A stretch of DNA of 64,000 nt, from the NCBI RefSeq assembly GCF_042219855.1, contig NZ_JBHJHP010000009.1, forward strand, positions 62,001 through 126,000, in the 5' to 3' direction. Under the pieces are notes generated by a model. That model saw nothing but the letters and a program-made list of their open reading frames with translations, was not told the DNA's origin and did not search any database. This document shows, one piece after another, positions 27,868-35,446 of this stretch (its first letter is position 1; the number at the start of each line of letters is the position of its first letter). This stretch comes from JBHJHP01 sp042219855. GTDB taxonomy: Bacteria > Bacteroidota > Bacteroidia > Bacteroidales > UBA5342. The translations under genes and the position numbers were made by a program.

Positions 27868-27896
27868 CAAAGATAGAGTTTTTTTAGAAAAAACAA
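27868..27896 (-). promoter_or_regulatory. Promoter of the rpsL-rplQ cluster
   Basis: Minus strand: TTG at 27896-27894, an 18-nt spacer and TATCTTTG at 27875-27868, an excellent TAnnTTTG match. It is 43 nt before the rpsL start. Confidence 0.75.
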
Positions 27897-27991
27897 TAAT
27901 CTCATTCTTCTTTTTTACCCATTAATTTTTCAGCCGGGCAAAAGTAATAATTAAACTCTAATGTACAAGCGTTTATTGAATTAAAGATTTA

Positions 27992-28220
27992 AGTTATAGA
28001 ACACAAGATTAAAGACGTAAGATAAAAGATGTAAAATGGGGGTATTAGTGACCGATAATGTAAAAAACGACCAGAAAAATGAAGTCTGTCAATAGGTTTC
28101 AAAGAATCCTCCACCCCAATAATTCCGATAGCTACCAGAAGGGACACCTCCTTTTTCAAAGCAGGACCTGTCTTGATTCCTGTGTCTTGATTCCTGTGTC
28201 TTGAATCTTGTGTCTGATAA
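27992..28220. repeat. Inverted-repeat-bounded intergenic element
   Basis: Left end TTATAGAACACAAGATTAAA (from 27994) and, reading the other strand from the right end, TTATCAGACACAAGATTCAA share about 21 of 26 positions. The inside has no long frame. The size (about 225 bp) and ends resemble a MITE-like element, but target-site duplications were not found. Confidence 0.4.
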
Positions 28221-29462
28221 TTAAAACTTATCCTTATCGTAGTCGTATTTATGAAGAATATGTCCCATTCTGTCCCGCTTGGTTTTCATGTAAAACTCGT
28301 TGTATTTATTGGGTTTGACTTCCAGCGGAATGTTTTCAACGATCTCAAGTCCGAACGCCTGAAGTCCAATGCGTTTTACGGGATTATTTGTCATCAGTTT
28401 CATCTTTCTCACACCGAGGTCGCGCAGAATCTGTGCTCCCACGCCATAATCCCTCTCATCGGGATCAAATCCCAGATGGACATTGGCTTCTACCGTGTCC
28501 AGGCCTTGTTCCTGAAGCTTATAGGCTTTGATTTTATTCATCAGCCCTATGCCACGTCCTTCCTGGTTCATGTACACAAGAATTCCCTTCCCGGCTCTTT
28601 CAATGGTCTGCATGGCAATATGCAGCTGCTCTCCGCATTCACACCGAAGGGATCCAAAAATATCTCCGGTTACGCATGAAGAATGCACCCTGACAAGCAC
28701 CGGTTCATCTTCGGTCCATTCACCCTTAATCAGCGCAATATGCTCCTGCCCGTTCGACTTCTGCATAAAGGGGATGAGTTTAAAAATGCCGTAATTTGTC
28801 GGCATCTGTACTTCCTCTCCACGTTCAATCAGACATTCATTCTGCAAGCGAAATGCAATCAGATCTTTGATGGATATCAGCTTCAGATCGAACTTTTCAG
28901 CAACCTTTACCAGATCCGGAAGACGTGCCATTGTACCGTCGTCGTTCATTATTTCAACCAAAACCCCAGCAGGCTGGAGTCCCGCCATTCTGGTCAGATC
29001 AACGGCTGCCTCGGTGTGACCTGCCCTGCGAAGCACACCTTTGGTTTTGGCACGAAGTGGAAATATATGTCCTGGTCTTGCCAGTTCTTCAGGTCTTGTA
29101 GCGGGTGATGCCAAAGCAGCAATCGTTTTGGCCCGATCAGATGCTGAGATGCCGGTGGTACATCCATCTCCAATTTTATCTACCGACACGGTAAAAGCTG
29201 TTTCATGTATGGCATTACTTTTACCCACCATCATATCCAGGTTCAAATCATTACATCTTTCTTCGGGCAGTGCCACACAAATAAGCCCCCTGCCATGAAT
29301 GGTCATGAAATTTACAATTTCAGGCGTAATCTTATCTGCTGCGCAGATAAAGTCGCCTTCATTCTCCCTGTCCTCATCATCCACAACGATCACAAGTTTT
29401 CCCTCACGAATTGCCGCAACGGCATCTTCAATCGGATCCAACCTGAAAGTATCCTCGCTCAT
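28221..29462 (-). CDS. ribBA: Bifunctional DHBP synthase / GTP cyclohydrolase II
   Basis: 413 residues. The N-terminal half (about 1-205) is 3,4-dihydroxy-2-butanone-4-phosphate synthase with the acidic metal site DDEDRENEGDFI (28-39) and the GRGLICVALP and TGISASDRA segments. The C-terminal half (about 206-405) is GTP cyclohydrolase II with the zinc cysteines in SSCVTGDIFGSLRCECGEQL and the NQEGRGIGLMNKI loop. It supplies both precursors of riboflavin. Its ATG overlaps the stop of the upstream permease gene by 4 nt, so the two are translationally coupled. Confidence 0.96.
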   Translation of the reverse strand: MSEDTFRLDPIEDAVAAIREGKLVIVVDDEDRENEGDFICAADKITPEIVNFMTIHGRGLICVALPEERCNDLNLDMMVGKSNAIHETAFTVSVDKIGDGCTTGISASDRAKTIAALASPATRPEELARPGHIFPLRAKTKGVLRRAGHTEAAVDLTRMAGLQPAGVLVEIMNDDGTMARLPDLVKVAEKFDLKLISIKDLIAFRLQNECLIERGEEVQMPTNYGIFKLIPFMQKSNGQEHIALIKGEWTEDEPVLVRVHSSCVTGDIFGSLRCECGEQLHIAMQTIERAGKGILVYMNQEGRGIGLMNKIKAYKLQEQGLDTVEANVHLGFDPDERDYGVGAQILRDLGVRKMKLMTNNPVKRIGLQAFGLEIVENIPLEVKPNKYNEFYMKTKRDRMGHILHKYDYDKDKF

Positions 29463-30907
29463 TTTTTATTTTTTTTAAAAATCTTCTTAATGAATAAATA
29501 GTAGTTCTCCACATTCATAATAACTGAATCGCTGGTAGCCTGCCGGGTAAGAAATATGCCGATAGGCAGCAATATCATTGTACTCAGCCAGGCACCAAGA
29601 TAAGCTGAGTGCCCTCCGTTCACCGTTAAATGACGCCCAAAATTATCAATGATATAATAGAGTACAAAGAAAAATACCGATAAAACAACGGGCAGTCCCA
29701 ATCCACCCTTCCGGACAATAGCCCCCAGGGGCGCTCCGATAAAAAACATGATAAGACTAAGTAAGGCCAGCGAAAGCCTGTTATTCAGCTCAAAAAGATG
29801 CCTTCGTGTGTTATACATAATATTCTCCTCCTCCCTGTCGCGTTCCATGATATCATTCTTGACTTTTCTGGCAGATTGTAAGGCAAAATTTATCGTACTT
29901 TCCTGTTCCCTTTTCCCCATCATCACAAACAGGCTATCCAGATTATAACTGGTATTATTGCCATGCGGATTAATAATGTTTTTAGCCCTGTTATCCGGAA
30001 TATTCTTATGGTATGCAAACTTAATCTTTGATTTATAAAACAATTCTGCACGCTCATTGTCCATATTAACCAATGAATCGTAGGACTCAGCCAGTTGCGA
30101 ATAGTTTTTACTGAAATACTGGTTCTTGGCGGCATCTTCACTGCTTTTTTTGAAATTTTCATCGATTTCAAACAGAACCGTTTGTTTCTGGAATGTATCC
30201 CGCCTGAACGGAGCAGGGTATTCGTCGTTTTTAGAACGCTTGTTTTTTTCCTGACGTACTTCACCATAGGTCTTACCGTCAAAAAGAGTGAGAATTAAAT
30301 GGCGTTTATCATCTGTTGTTTCCATTAATCCGGAATCGGCCCTGGTAACCGTTGGTTCATTATTATCCCTCTGGTCGTAGATCATAACATTATGAAGCAT
30401 GCCGGTTTTTATATCTTTATCACCGATCCTGACAGTCAAACCCGGAATATCGGTATTAAAAACTTCATTTTTGAATGATAACTCCGGCTTCGCTCTCTTA
30501 ATATCATAAATCAGCACCCGCATTTTCCGGAATGCCTCAGGATAAACATCGTTGTTAAAATACAACATGGCCACACTGATAAAAGTAACCAGTATAATGA
30601 CCGGGGTCATTGCACGAAACAAAGATACTCCAGCCGCTTTTATAGAGAGTAGTTCCAGCTTTTCCCCCATACTTCCAAAGGTCATTAAAGAAGCAAGCAG
30701 AACCGAAAGGGGTACGCTTCTGGGTAATAGGGTCAGAATAGCCTGAAATACAAATTCAAGCACCACCATTGTATCAAGTCCTTTTCCTACAAGATCATCA
30801 ACATACAGCCACAGGAACTGCATGAATAACACAAAAATAGACACAAAGAATGTGGCAATAAGTGGTCCGAAGAATTTTTTAAGAATATAGACGTAAAGCC
30901 TTTTCAT
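29459..30907 (-). CDS. LptF/LptG family LPS-export permease
   Basis: 482 residues. Membrane helices lie at about 12-35, 55-75 and 98-118 near the N-terminus and three more in the last 130 residues, with a large periplasmic beta-jellyroll domain between. The N-terminal LYVYILKKFFGPLIATFFVS and the short ESSIxA-like coupling segment GEKLELLSIKAAGVSLFR are typical of YjgP/YjgQ proteins, which with LptB2 extract LPS from the inner membrane. Length is greater than E. coli LptF (366), because of an expanded charged middle region, as is common in Bacteroidota. LptF versus LptG is not decided. Confidence 0.88.
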   Translation of the reverse strand: MKRLYVYILKKFFGPLIATFFVSIFVLFMQFLWLYVDDLVGKGLDTMVVLEFVFQAILTLLPRSVPLSVLLASLMTFGSMGEKLELLSIKAAGVSLFRAMTPVIILVTFISVAMLYFNNDVYPEAFRKMRVLIYDIKRAKPELSFKNEVFNTDIPGLTVRIGDKDIKTGMLHNVMIYDQRDNNEPTVTRADSGLMETTDDKRHLILTLFDGKTYGEVRQEKNKRSKNDEYPAPFRRDTFQKQTVLFEIDENFKKSSEDAAKNQYFSKNYSQLAESYDSLVNMDNERAELFYKSKIKFAYHKNIPDNRAKNIINPHGNNTSYNLDSLFVMMGKREQESTINFALQSARKVKNDIMERDREEENIMYNTRRHLFELNNRLSLALLSLIMFFIGAPLGAIVRKGGLGLPVVLSVFFFVLYYIIDNFGRHLTVNGGHSAYLGAWLSTMILLPIGIFLTRQATSDSVIMNVENYYLFIKKIFKKNKK

Positions 30908-30950
30908 TATTCCAAATTTCAGAGCGCAAAATTAATAATTAAAGCGGTGT

Positions 30951-30985
30951 AAAAAAACAAGCAGGCTCATCTAAGACGAACCTGC
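30951..30985 (-). terminator. Terminator of the START-like gene
   Basis: Arms 30961-30972 and 30974-30985 pair fully in the minus-strand transcript if two G-U pairs are allowed, followed by TTTTTTT at 30957-30951. It is 26 nt after the stop at 31011 and before the permease gene. Confidence 0.7.
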
Positions 30986-31010
30986 CTGTTAAATATTGTG
31001 TACTAATGTA

Positions 31011-31394
31011 TTATATTCCTAAATTATGCTTTAGTTTATCGACCTGTGTATCCCAAAGTTCTTTGGCATCACTCACTTCTTCCTTCTCCGCAAAGTCTGT
31101 AATTACCAGGGCTACTTCATTGGTAAGTTCATCTGTTGTCAGCTTGAATTCAAAGTAGGTTTTGGGATCTTCATCCTCTGTCCACTTAAAACGGGCAAAA
31201 ACATTGGTTCGTTTGGCGATGAGCTCGGCCACCTGTTCGGCACCGTCCCAGAAAAATGTATATGTTTTACCATTAATATTAACGTCGTCAGCAAACCAGT
31301 CTGACAATCCGCTTGGAGTACTTAGCATGGGGTAAATGACGCTAATTGACGCATTAACTATGTATTCCTGCTCAAATCTTACTTTTTGTTCCAT
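31011..31394 (-). CDS. START-like / SRPBCC-fold small protein
   Basis: 127 residues, cytosolic, no signal peptide. It opens MEQKVRFEQEYIVNASISVI and contains the SRPBCC pattern PSGLSDWFADDVNI followed by FFWDGAEQVAELI and FARFKWTEDEDPKTYFEFKL, as in Bacteroidota proteins named START-like domain (AHSA1 superfamily). This helix-grip fold usually makes a hydrophobic pocket; ligand and role are unknown. It is a single-gene unit with its own terminator, divergent from the EF-G2 gene. Confidence 0.8.
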   Translation of the reverse strand: MEQKVRFEQEYIVNASISVIYPMLSTPSGLSDWFADDVNINGKTYTFFWDGAEQVAELIAKRTNVFARFKWTEDEDPKTYFEFKLTTDELTNEVALVITDFAEKEEVSDAKELWDTQVDKLKHNLGI

Positions 31395-31624
31395 TAATAA
31401 TTAATTAATCAGTGGCGGAATATAGAACTTTTTTTTCAGTAAACAAAACACATGAAAGTTTTACAGAACGGGAAGGGCCTAAATAAATCACATGTTTTAT
31501 AACAATGTTTTTAAATACATCGCCCTCAAATTATAATTCCTTGGATTTGAATGAAATATTGAATAATTTGCCGGCTGCTTGAAAAAGTACATGTAAAATT
31601 TCTAATCTATAAATTCACTATCCC

Positions 31625-33781
31625 ATGAAAGTTTATAAATCGGATGAAATTAAAAACTTCTCTTTGCTGGGCAATTCCGGCTCTGGGAAAACCACCCTTG
31701 CAGAAGCCATGCTGTATGAGGGTGGAGTAATTAAACGCAGAGGCACAATAGCAGGAAAGAATACCGTTTCGGATTATTTTCCTGTGGAGCACGACTATGA
31801 ATACTCGGTGTTCTCAACGGTTCTGTACACAGAATGGCAAAACATGAAATTGAATTTCATTGACTGTCCCGGCTCTGATGATTTTATTGGTGGAGTCGTT
31901 ACGTCTCTTAATGTAACTGATACTGCATTAATGGTTATTAATGCACAAAATGGTGTGGAAGTTGGTACAGAAAACCACTTCAGATACACGCAGGAAGAAA
32001 AAAAACCTGTGATCTTTGTTGTAAATCAGCTTGATCATGAAAAAGCGGATTTTGACAAGACCCTGGATTCCCTTAAAACACAGTTCGGTTCAAAAGTTGT
32101 GGTAGTACAATATCCTGTAGCTACAGGCACAGGATTTAACGCCCTTGTTGACGTACTGAAAATGAAAATGTACAAATGGGGTCCTGACGGAGGGACACCT
32201 GAGATTCTTGATGTACCGGACGATCAGAAAGCCAGGGCCGAAGAACTACACAATACGCTGGTAGAAGCAGCAGCTGAAAATGATGAGGCTTTGATGGAGT
32301 TGTATTTCGAAGAAGGCTCTCTTAACGAGGATCAGATGAGGGAAGGCATACATAAAGGGCTCATCATGCGTGATATTTTTCCGGTATTCTGCGTTTCGGC
32401 AGGAAAAGATATGGGAACCCGACGCTTATTGGAATTCCTGAGGAATGTTGTCCCTCTGGTGTCAGAAATGCCAAAACCCCAGACCAGTAAGGGCGAAGAT
32501 ATCAATTGTGATGTTAACGGACCTACTTCACTTTTTGTATTTAAAACATCAATTGAACCGCACCTTGGTGAAGTTTCCTATTTCAAGGTCCTTTCCGGAA
32601 AAGTAGCTGAAGGTGACGACCTGATAAATGTTAACAGAGGTTCAAAAGAACGCCTTTCACAGCTGTATTGTGTTGCCGGTCAGACCAGAAACAAAGTCAG
32701 CGAACTACAGGCTGGTGATATAGGTGCTACCGTAAAACTGAAAGAAACAAGAACCAATCATACCCTCAATGCCAAAGGAACTGAAATTAAACTCAGTGCC
32801 ATCCATTATCCCAATCCCAAATACAGGGTTGCAGTAAAGGCAGAGAATGAATCGGATGATGAAAAACTGGGTGAAATTCTGCAACGGATGCATGAGGAAG
32901 ACCCAACCATCGTTATTGAATACTCCAAGGAACTGAAACAGGTTATCATCCACGGTCAGGGTGAGTTCCATCTGAAAACACTGAAATGGCGAATTGAAAA
33001 TAACGATAAACTGATCATCAGGTTTATCGACCCGAAAATTCCTTACAGAGAAACCATTACCAAAGCTTCACGTGCAGATTACCGACACAAGAAGCAGTCA
33101 GGTGGTGCCGGACAGTTTGGCGAAGTACATTTAATTATTGAACCATACGAAGAAGGCATGCCGGAACCAACCATGTATAAGTTTAACGGTCAGGAATTCA
33201 AACTCAACGTCAGGGATAAGAATGAAATCCCGCTGGCCTGGGGTGGTAAACTGGTATTCTATAACTGTATTGTAGGTGGTGCCATTGACGCCCGTTTCCT
33301 TCCTGCCATCCTAAAGGGAATCATGGAACGTATGGAGACCGGACCGTTGACAGGTTCTTATGCAAGGGATATCCGGGTTTGTATTTACGATGGTAAAATG
33401 CACCCGGTTGACTCGAACGAAATATCATTTAAACTGGCCGGAAGAAATGCCTTCAGCATGGCATTTAAAAATGCAGGACCAAAAATTCTTGAGCCTGTTT
33501 ATGATGTTACTGTGTGGGTTCCTTCTGACAGAATGGGAGATGTAATGAGTGACCTTCAGGGACGTCGTGGTATGATCATGGGCATGGAAAGTGAAAAAGG
33601 GTTTGAAAAGCTCAGTGCAAAAGTACCGTTAAAGGAAATGAACTCATACTCAACGTCTTTAAGCTCAAATTCAGGTGGCCGCGCACGCTACACCATGGAA
33701 TTTGCAAGCTATGAAAAGGTACCTCCTGAGGTACAGGATATTCTTCTCAAGGAATATGAAGAATCAGAAGACGAAGATTAA
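31625..33781 (+). CDS. EF-G2, EF-G paralog with GTPase-inactivating substitutions
   Basis: 718 residues, with all five EF-G domains recognisable. The P-loop is intact (GNSGSGKTT, 16-24), but the switch-II motif is DCPGSDDF (80-87) rather than DTPGHVDF, so Ser84 replaces the catalytic His. Switch I lacks the RGITI threonine stretch (EYSVFST instead), and the base-recognition motif is NQLD in place of NKMD. From knowledge of the family, the Bacteroides EF-G2 paralog supports slow translation without GTP hydrolysis during carbon starvation; this gene carries the same loss. Domain IV-V marks (GGAGQFGEVHLII, SGGRARYTMEFASYE) are kept. The canonical fusA is at 24714. Confidence 0.9.
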   Translation: MKVYKSDEIKNFSLLGNSGSGKTTLAEAMLYEGGVIKRRGTIAGKNTVSDYFPVEHDYEYSVFSTVLYTEWQNMKLNFIDCPGSDDFIGGVVTSLNVTDTALMVINAQNGVEVGTENHFRYTQEEKKPVIFVVNQLDHEKADFDKTLDSLKTQFGSKVVVVQYPVATGTGFNALVDVLKMKMYKWGPDGGTPEILDVPDDQKARAEELHNTLVEAAAENDEALMELYFEEGSLNEDQMREGIHKGLIMRDIFPVFCVSAGKDMGTRRLLEFLRNVVPLVSEMPKPQTSKGEDINCDVNGPTSLFVFKTSIEPHLGEVSYFKVLSGKVAEGDDLINVNRGSKERLSQLYCVAGQTRNKVSELQAGDIGATVKLKETRTNHTLNAKGTEIKLSAIHYPNPKYRVAVKAENESDDEKLGEILQRMHEEDPTIVIEYSKELKQVIIHGQGEFHLKTLKWRIENNDKLIIRFIDPKIPYRETITKASRADYRHKKQSGGAGQFGEVHLIIEPYEEGMPEPTMYKFNGQEFKLNVRDKNEIPLAWGGKLVFYNCIVGGAIDARFLPAILKGIMERMETGPLTGSYARDIRVCIYDGKMHPVDSNEISFKLAGRNAFSMAFKNAGPKILEPVYDVTVWVPSDRMGDVMSDLQGRRGMIMGMESEKGFEKLSAKVPLKEMNSYSTSLSSNSGGRARYTMEFASYEKVPPEVQDILLKEYEESEDED

Positions 33782-33802
33782 TCTGCTTAATTTTTTATTG
33801 TC

Positions 33803-33835
33803 ACAAAGAGCTTCCCATGCCGGGAAGCTCTTTGT
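33803..33835 (+). terminator. Terminator hairpin after EF-G2
   Basis: Perfect 14-nt arms ACAAAGAGCTTCCC (33803-33816) and complement (33822-33835) around ATGCC. No strong T run follows on either strand, so efficiency is uncertain. Confidence 0.65.
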
Positions 33836-33911
33836 CGTAAATAGATCATTATTTGTTTGTTAATTATTATAAAAAACCTTTGGCACAGACAATAATATAT
33901 ATGTATAAAAG

Positions 33912-33940
33912 TTGTTTTTTAAGATTAAATATTACTTTTG
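33912..33940 (+). promoter_or_regulatory. Promoter of the uppS-bamA envelope operon
   Basis: TTG at 33912-33914, 18-nt spacer, TACTTTTG at 33933-33940. It decides the downstream start: a longer reading frame would begin inside this -33 box, so the ATG at 33984 is the real start. Confidence 0.7.
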
Positions 33941-33983
33941 CAGGAGCATAAAAAACTGCAAAAAGTATAGTAAAAACAGACAA

Positions 33984-34673
33984 ATGAACAGGTTGATTTT
34001 TGTAATAATTGTTTGGATATCTTTTTGCAGTATTGGTTTTGGGCAGTACAGGTTGGCTGTAGGTGGTGCCTATGGAGGTAATTTTTATCTGGGTGACGGA
34101 AATCCCAGTTATCCTTTTTTGCAGGTGCAGGATCAGTACGGAGGTTTGGTACGGATTCTTCTGACACCGCGTTATGCACTTAAGGTGAATGGTTACTACG
34201 GCACCTTAAATGGGTCAACAAAATACTCATCCAACTATTTACCGCACGATGCCAGTTATGCATTTTCAAAGAAATTCTGGGATATGGGACTTAACCTGGA
34301 GTATAATTTCTTTCCTTTGAGCAGTGCCAAAGGTGAAACCAATTATGACTTCACACCATATATCTTTACAGGATTTGGCATGACCCTTTTGACGGGCGGT
34401 AATAACGGAATGGTTGTTGCACCGCACCTGCCGTTTGGCGGAGGTGTAAAGTGGAAGGTTTTGGAAAACCTTACTCTGGGAGCGGAGATAGGAATGCGAA
34501 AAATGTTTACAGACGAATTAGATACATACAGTACCGGTGATGTTTTAAATGATCCGTATAATCTTAACGGATCTTCTGTTATAAACAACGATTATTACAC
34601 CTGTTTTGGCATTTTTGCCACAATAAGTATCTTTAAACACAAATGGCGTTGTGGCAGTGGTTCATATAACTAA
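33984..34673 (+). CDS. Outer-membrane beta-barrel protein (DUF6089-like)
   Basis: 229 residues from the ATG at 33984. The signal peptide MNRLIFVIIVWISFCSIGFG ends at about residue 20, before QYRLAVGGAYGGNFYLGDGN. The rest alternates short beta strands with aromatic girdles (GGLVRILLTPRYALKVNGYY; GMTLLTGGNNGMVV), as in small porin-like barrels of Bacteroidota that precede uppS and bamA. No catalytic motif is seen. It is 2 nt before uppS. A function in envelope assembly is only inferred from position. Confidence 0.75.
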   Translation: MNRLIFVIIVWISFCSIGFGQYRLAVGGAYGGNFYLGDGNPSYPFLQVQDQYGGLVRILLTPRYALKVNGYYGTLNGSTKYSSNYLPHDASYAFSKKFWDMGLNLEYNFFPLSSAKGETNYDFTPYIFTGFGMTLLTGGNNGMVVAPHLPFGGGVKWKVLENLTLGAEIGMRKMFTDELDTYSTGDVLNDPYNLNGSSVINNDYYTCFGIFATISIFKHKWRCGSGSYN

Positions 34674-34675
34674 AC

Positions 34676-35443
34676 ATGAAAAAGGAAGAATCATACAAAG
34701 ACAAAATTAACCTGGACAATCTACCCAGACACATTGCAATCATAATGGATGGTAATGGTCGCTGGGCAAAAAAGAACGGTACAGACAGAATTTTCGGACA
34801 TAAAGAAGGGTTGGAGAGTGTAAAAACCATTACGGAAGCCGCCGCGGAACTTAATCTGGGTTACCTCACCCTGTATGCTTTTTCAACAGAAAACTGGGGA
34901 AGACCTTCGGATGAAGTGAATGCACTGATGGAACTGCTGGTAAACGGTATTGATACAGAAATTGAAAATTTAGTCAAAAATAACATAAAACTTTCTACTA
35001 TCGGGTGTAACGAAATGCTCCCTCAGCACGTTTACAAGAAAGTAGAAAATGCTTTGAAAGCAACATCAAAAAATACCGGATTGGTTTTAACCATTGCGCT
35101 GAGCTATAGTTCAAGGTGGGAAATCGTGCACGCCACGCAGAAACTGGTTAAAGATGCACTGGATGGTAAATTCAGTGCAGAACAGATCGATGATACGCTT
35201 TTGGAAAGTTATCTCACAACAAATGGCATGCCTGATCCCGAGCTTCTGATCAGGACAAGTGGAGAACTGCGGGTAAGTAACTTTTTACTTTGGCAGGTTG
35301 CCTATTCCGAATTCTACTTCACTGATATCAACTGGCCTGATTTCAAAAAAGAGGAGTTTTACAAGGCTATCTATGAATACCAGAAAAGAGAAAGACGATT
35401 TGGAAAAACCAGTGAACAAATAGCTCAAGGAAACACAAAGTAG
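34676..35443 (+). CDS. uppS: Undecaprenyl pyrophosphate synthase
   Basis: 255 residues. It condenses isopentenyl pyrophosphate onto farnesyl pyrophosphate in cis to make the C55 lipid carrier of cell-wall synthesis. Motif I HIAIIMDGNGRWAKK has the essential Asp25; YAFSTENWGRP and ALSYSSRWEIV follow, and motif V is DPELLIRTSGELRVSNFLLW plus YSEFYF. It starts 2 nt after the barrel gene and ends 3 nt before bamA, one operon. Confidence 0.97.
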   Translation: MKKEESYKDKINLDNLPRHIAIIMDGNGRWAKKNGTDRIFGHKEGLESVKTITEAAAELNLGYLTLYAFSTENWGRPSDEVNALMELLVNGIDTEIENLVKNNIKLSTIGCNEMLPQHVYKKVENALKATSKNTGLVLTIALSYSSRWEIVHATQKLVKDALDGKFSAEQIDDTLLESYLTTNGMPDPELLIRTSGELRVSNFLLWQVAYSEFYFTDINWPDFKKEEFYKAIYEYQKRERRFGKTSEQIAQGNTK

Positions 35444-35446
35444 ATT

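Larger units (their letters stand above)
27826..28220. other. Intergenic region rpsL/ribBA with an inverted-repeat-bounded element
   Basis: 395 nt without a supported gene. The rpsL promoter lies at 27868-27896. The rest (about 27992-28220) is bounded by imperfect inverted copies of ACACAAGATT(A/C)AAGAC (28001-28016 forward; 28198-28213 reverse). Its right end has three tandem near-copies of TCTTGATTCCTGTG (28170-28216). This looks like a small inserted non-coding element. Confidence 0.5.

Noticed and set aside
28251..29501. Several plus-strand frames opposite ribBA
   Set aside because: They overlap each other and run antisense to a complete, clearly conserved enzyme gene.
33912..33983. 24-codon N-terminal extension of the barrel protein
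   Set aside because: The TTG start lies inside the -33 promoter box and would precede the signal peptide with a charged segment.
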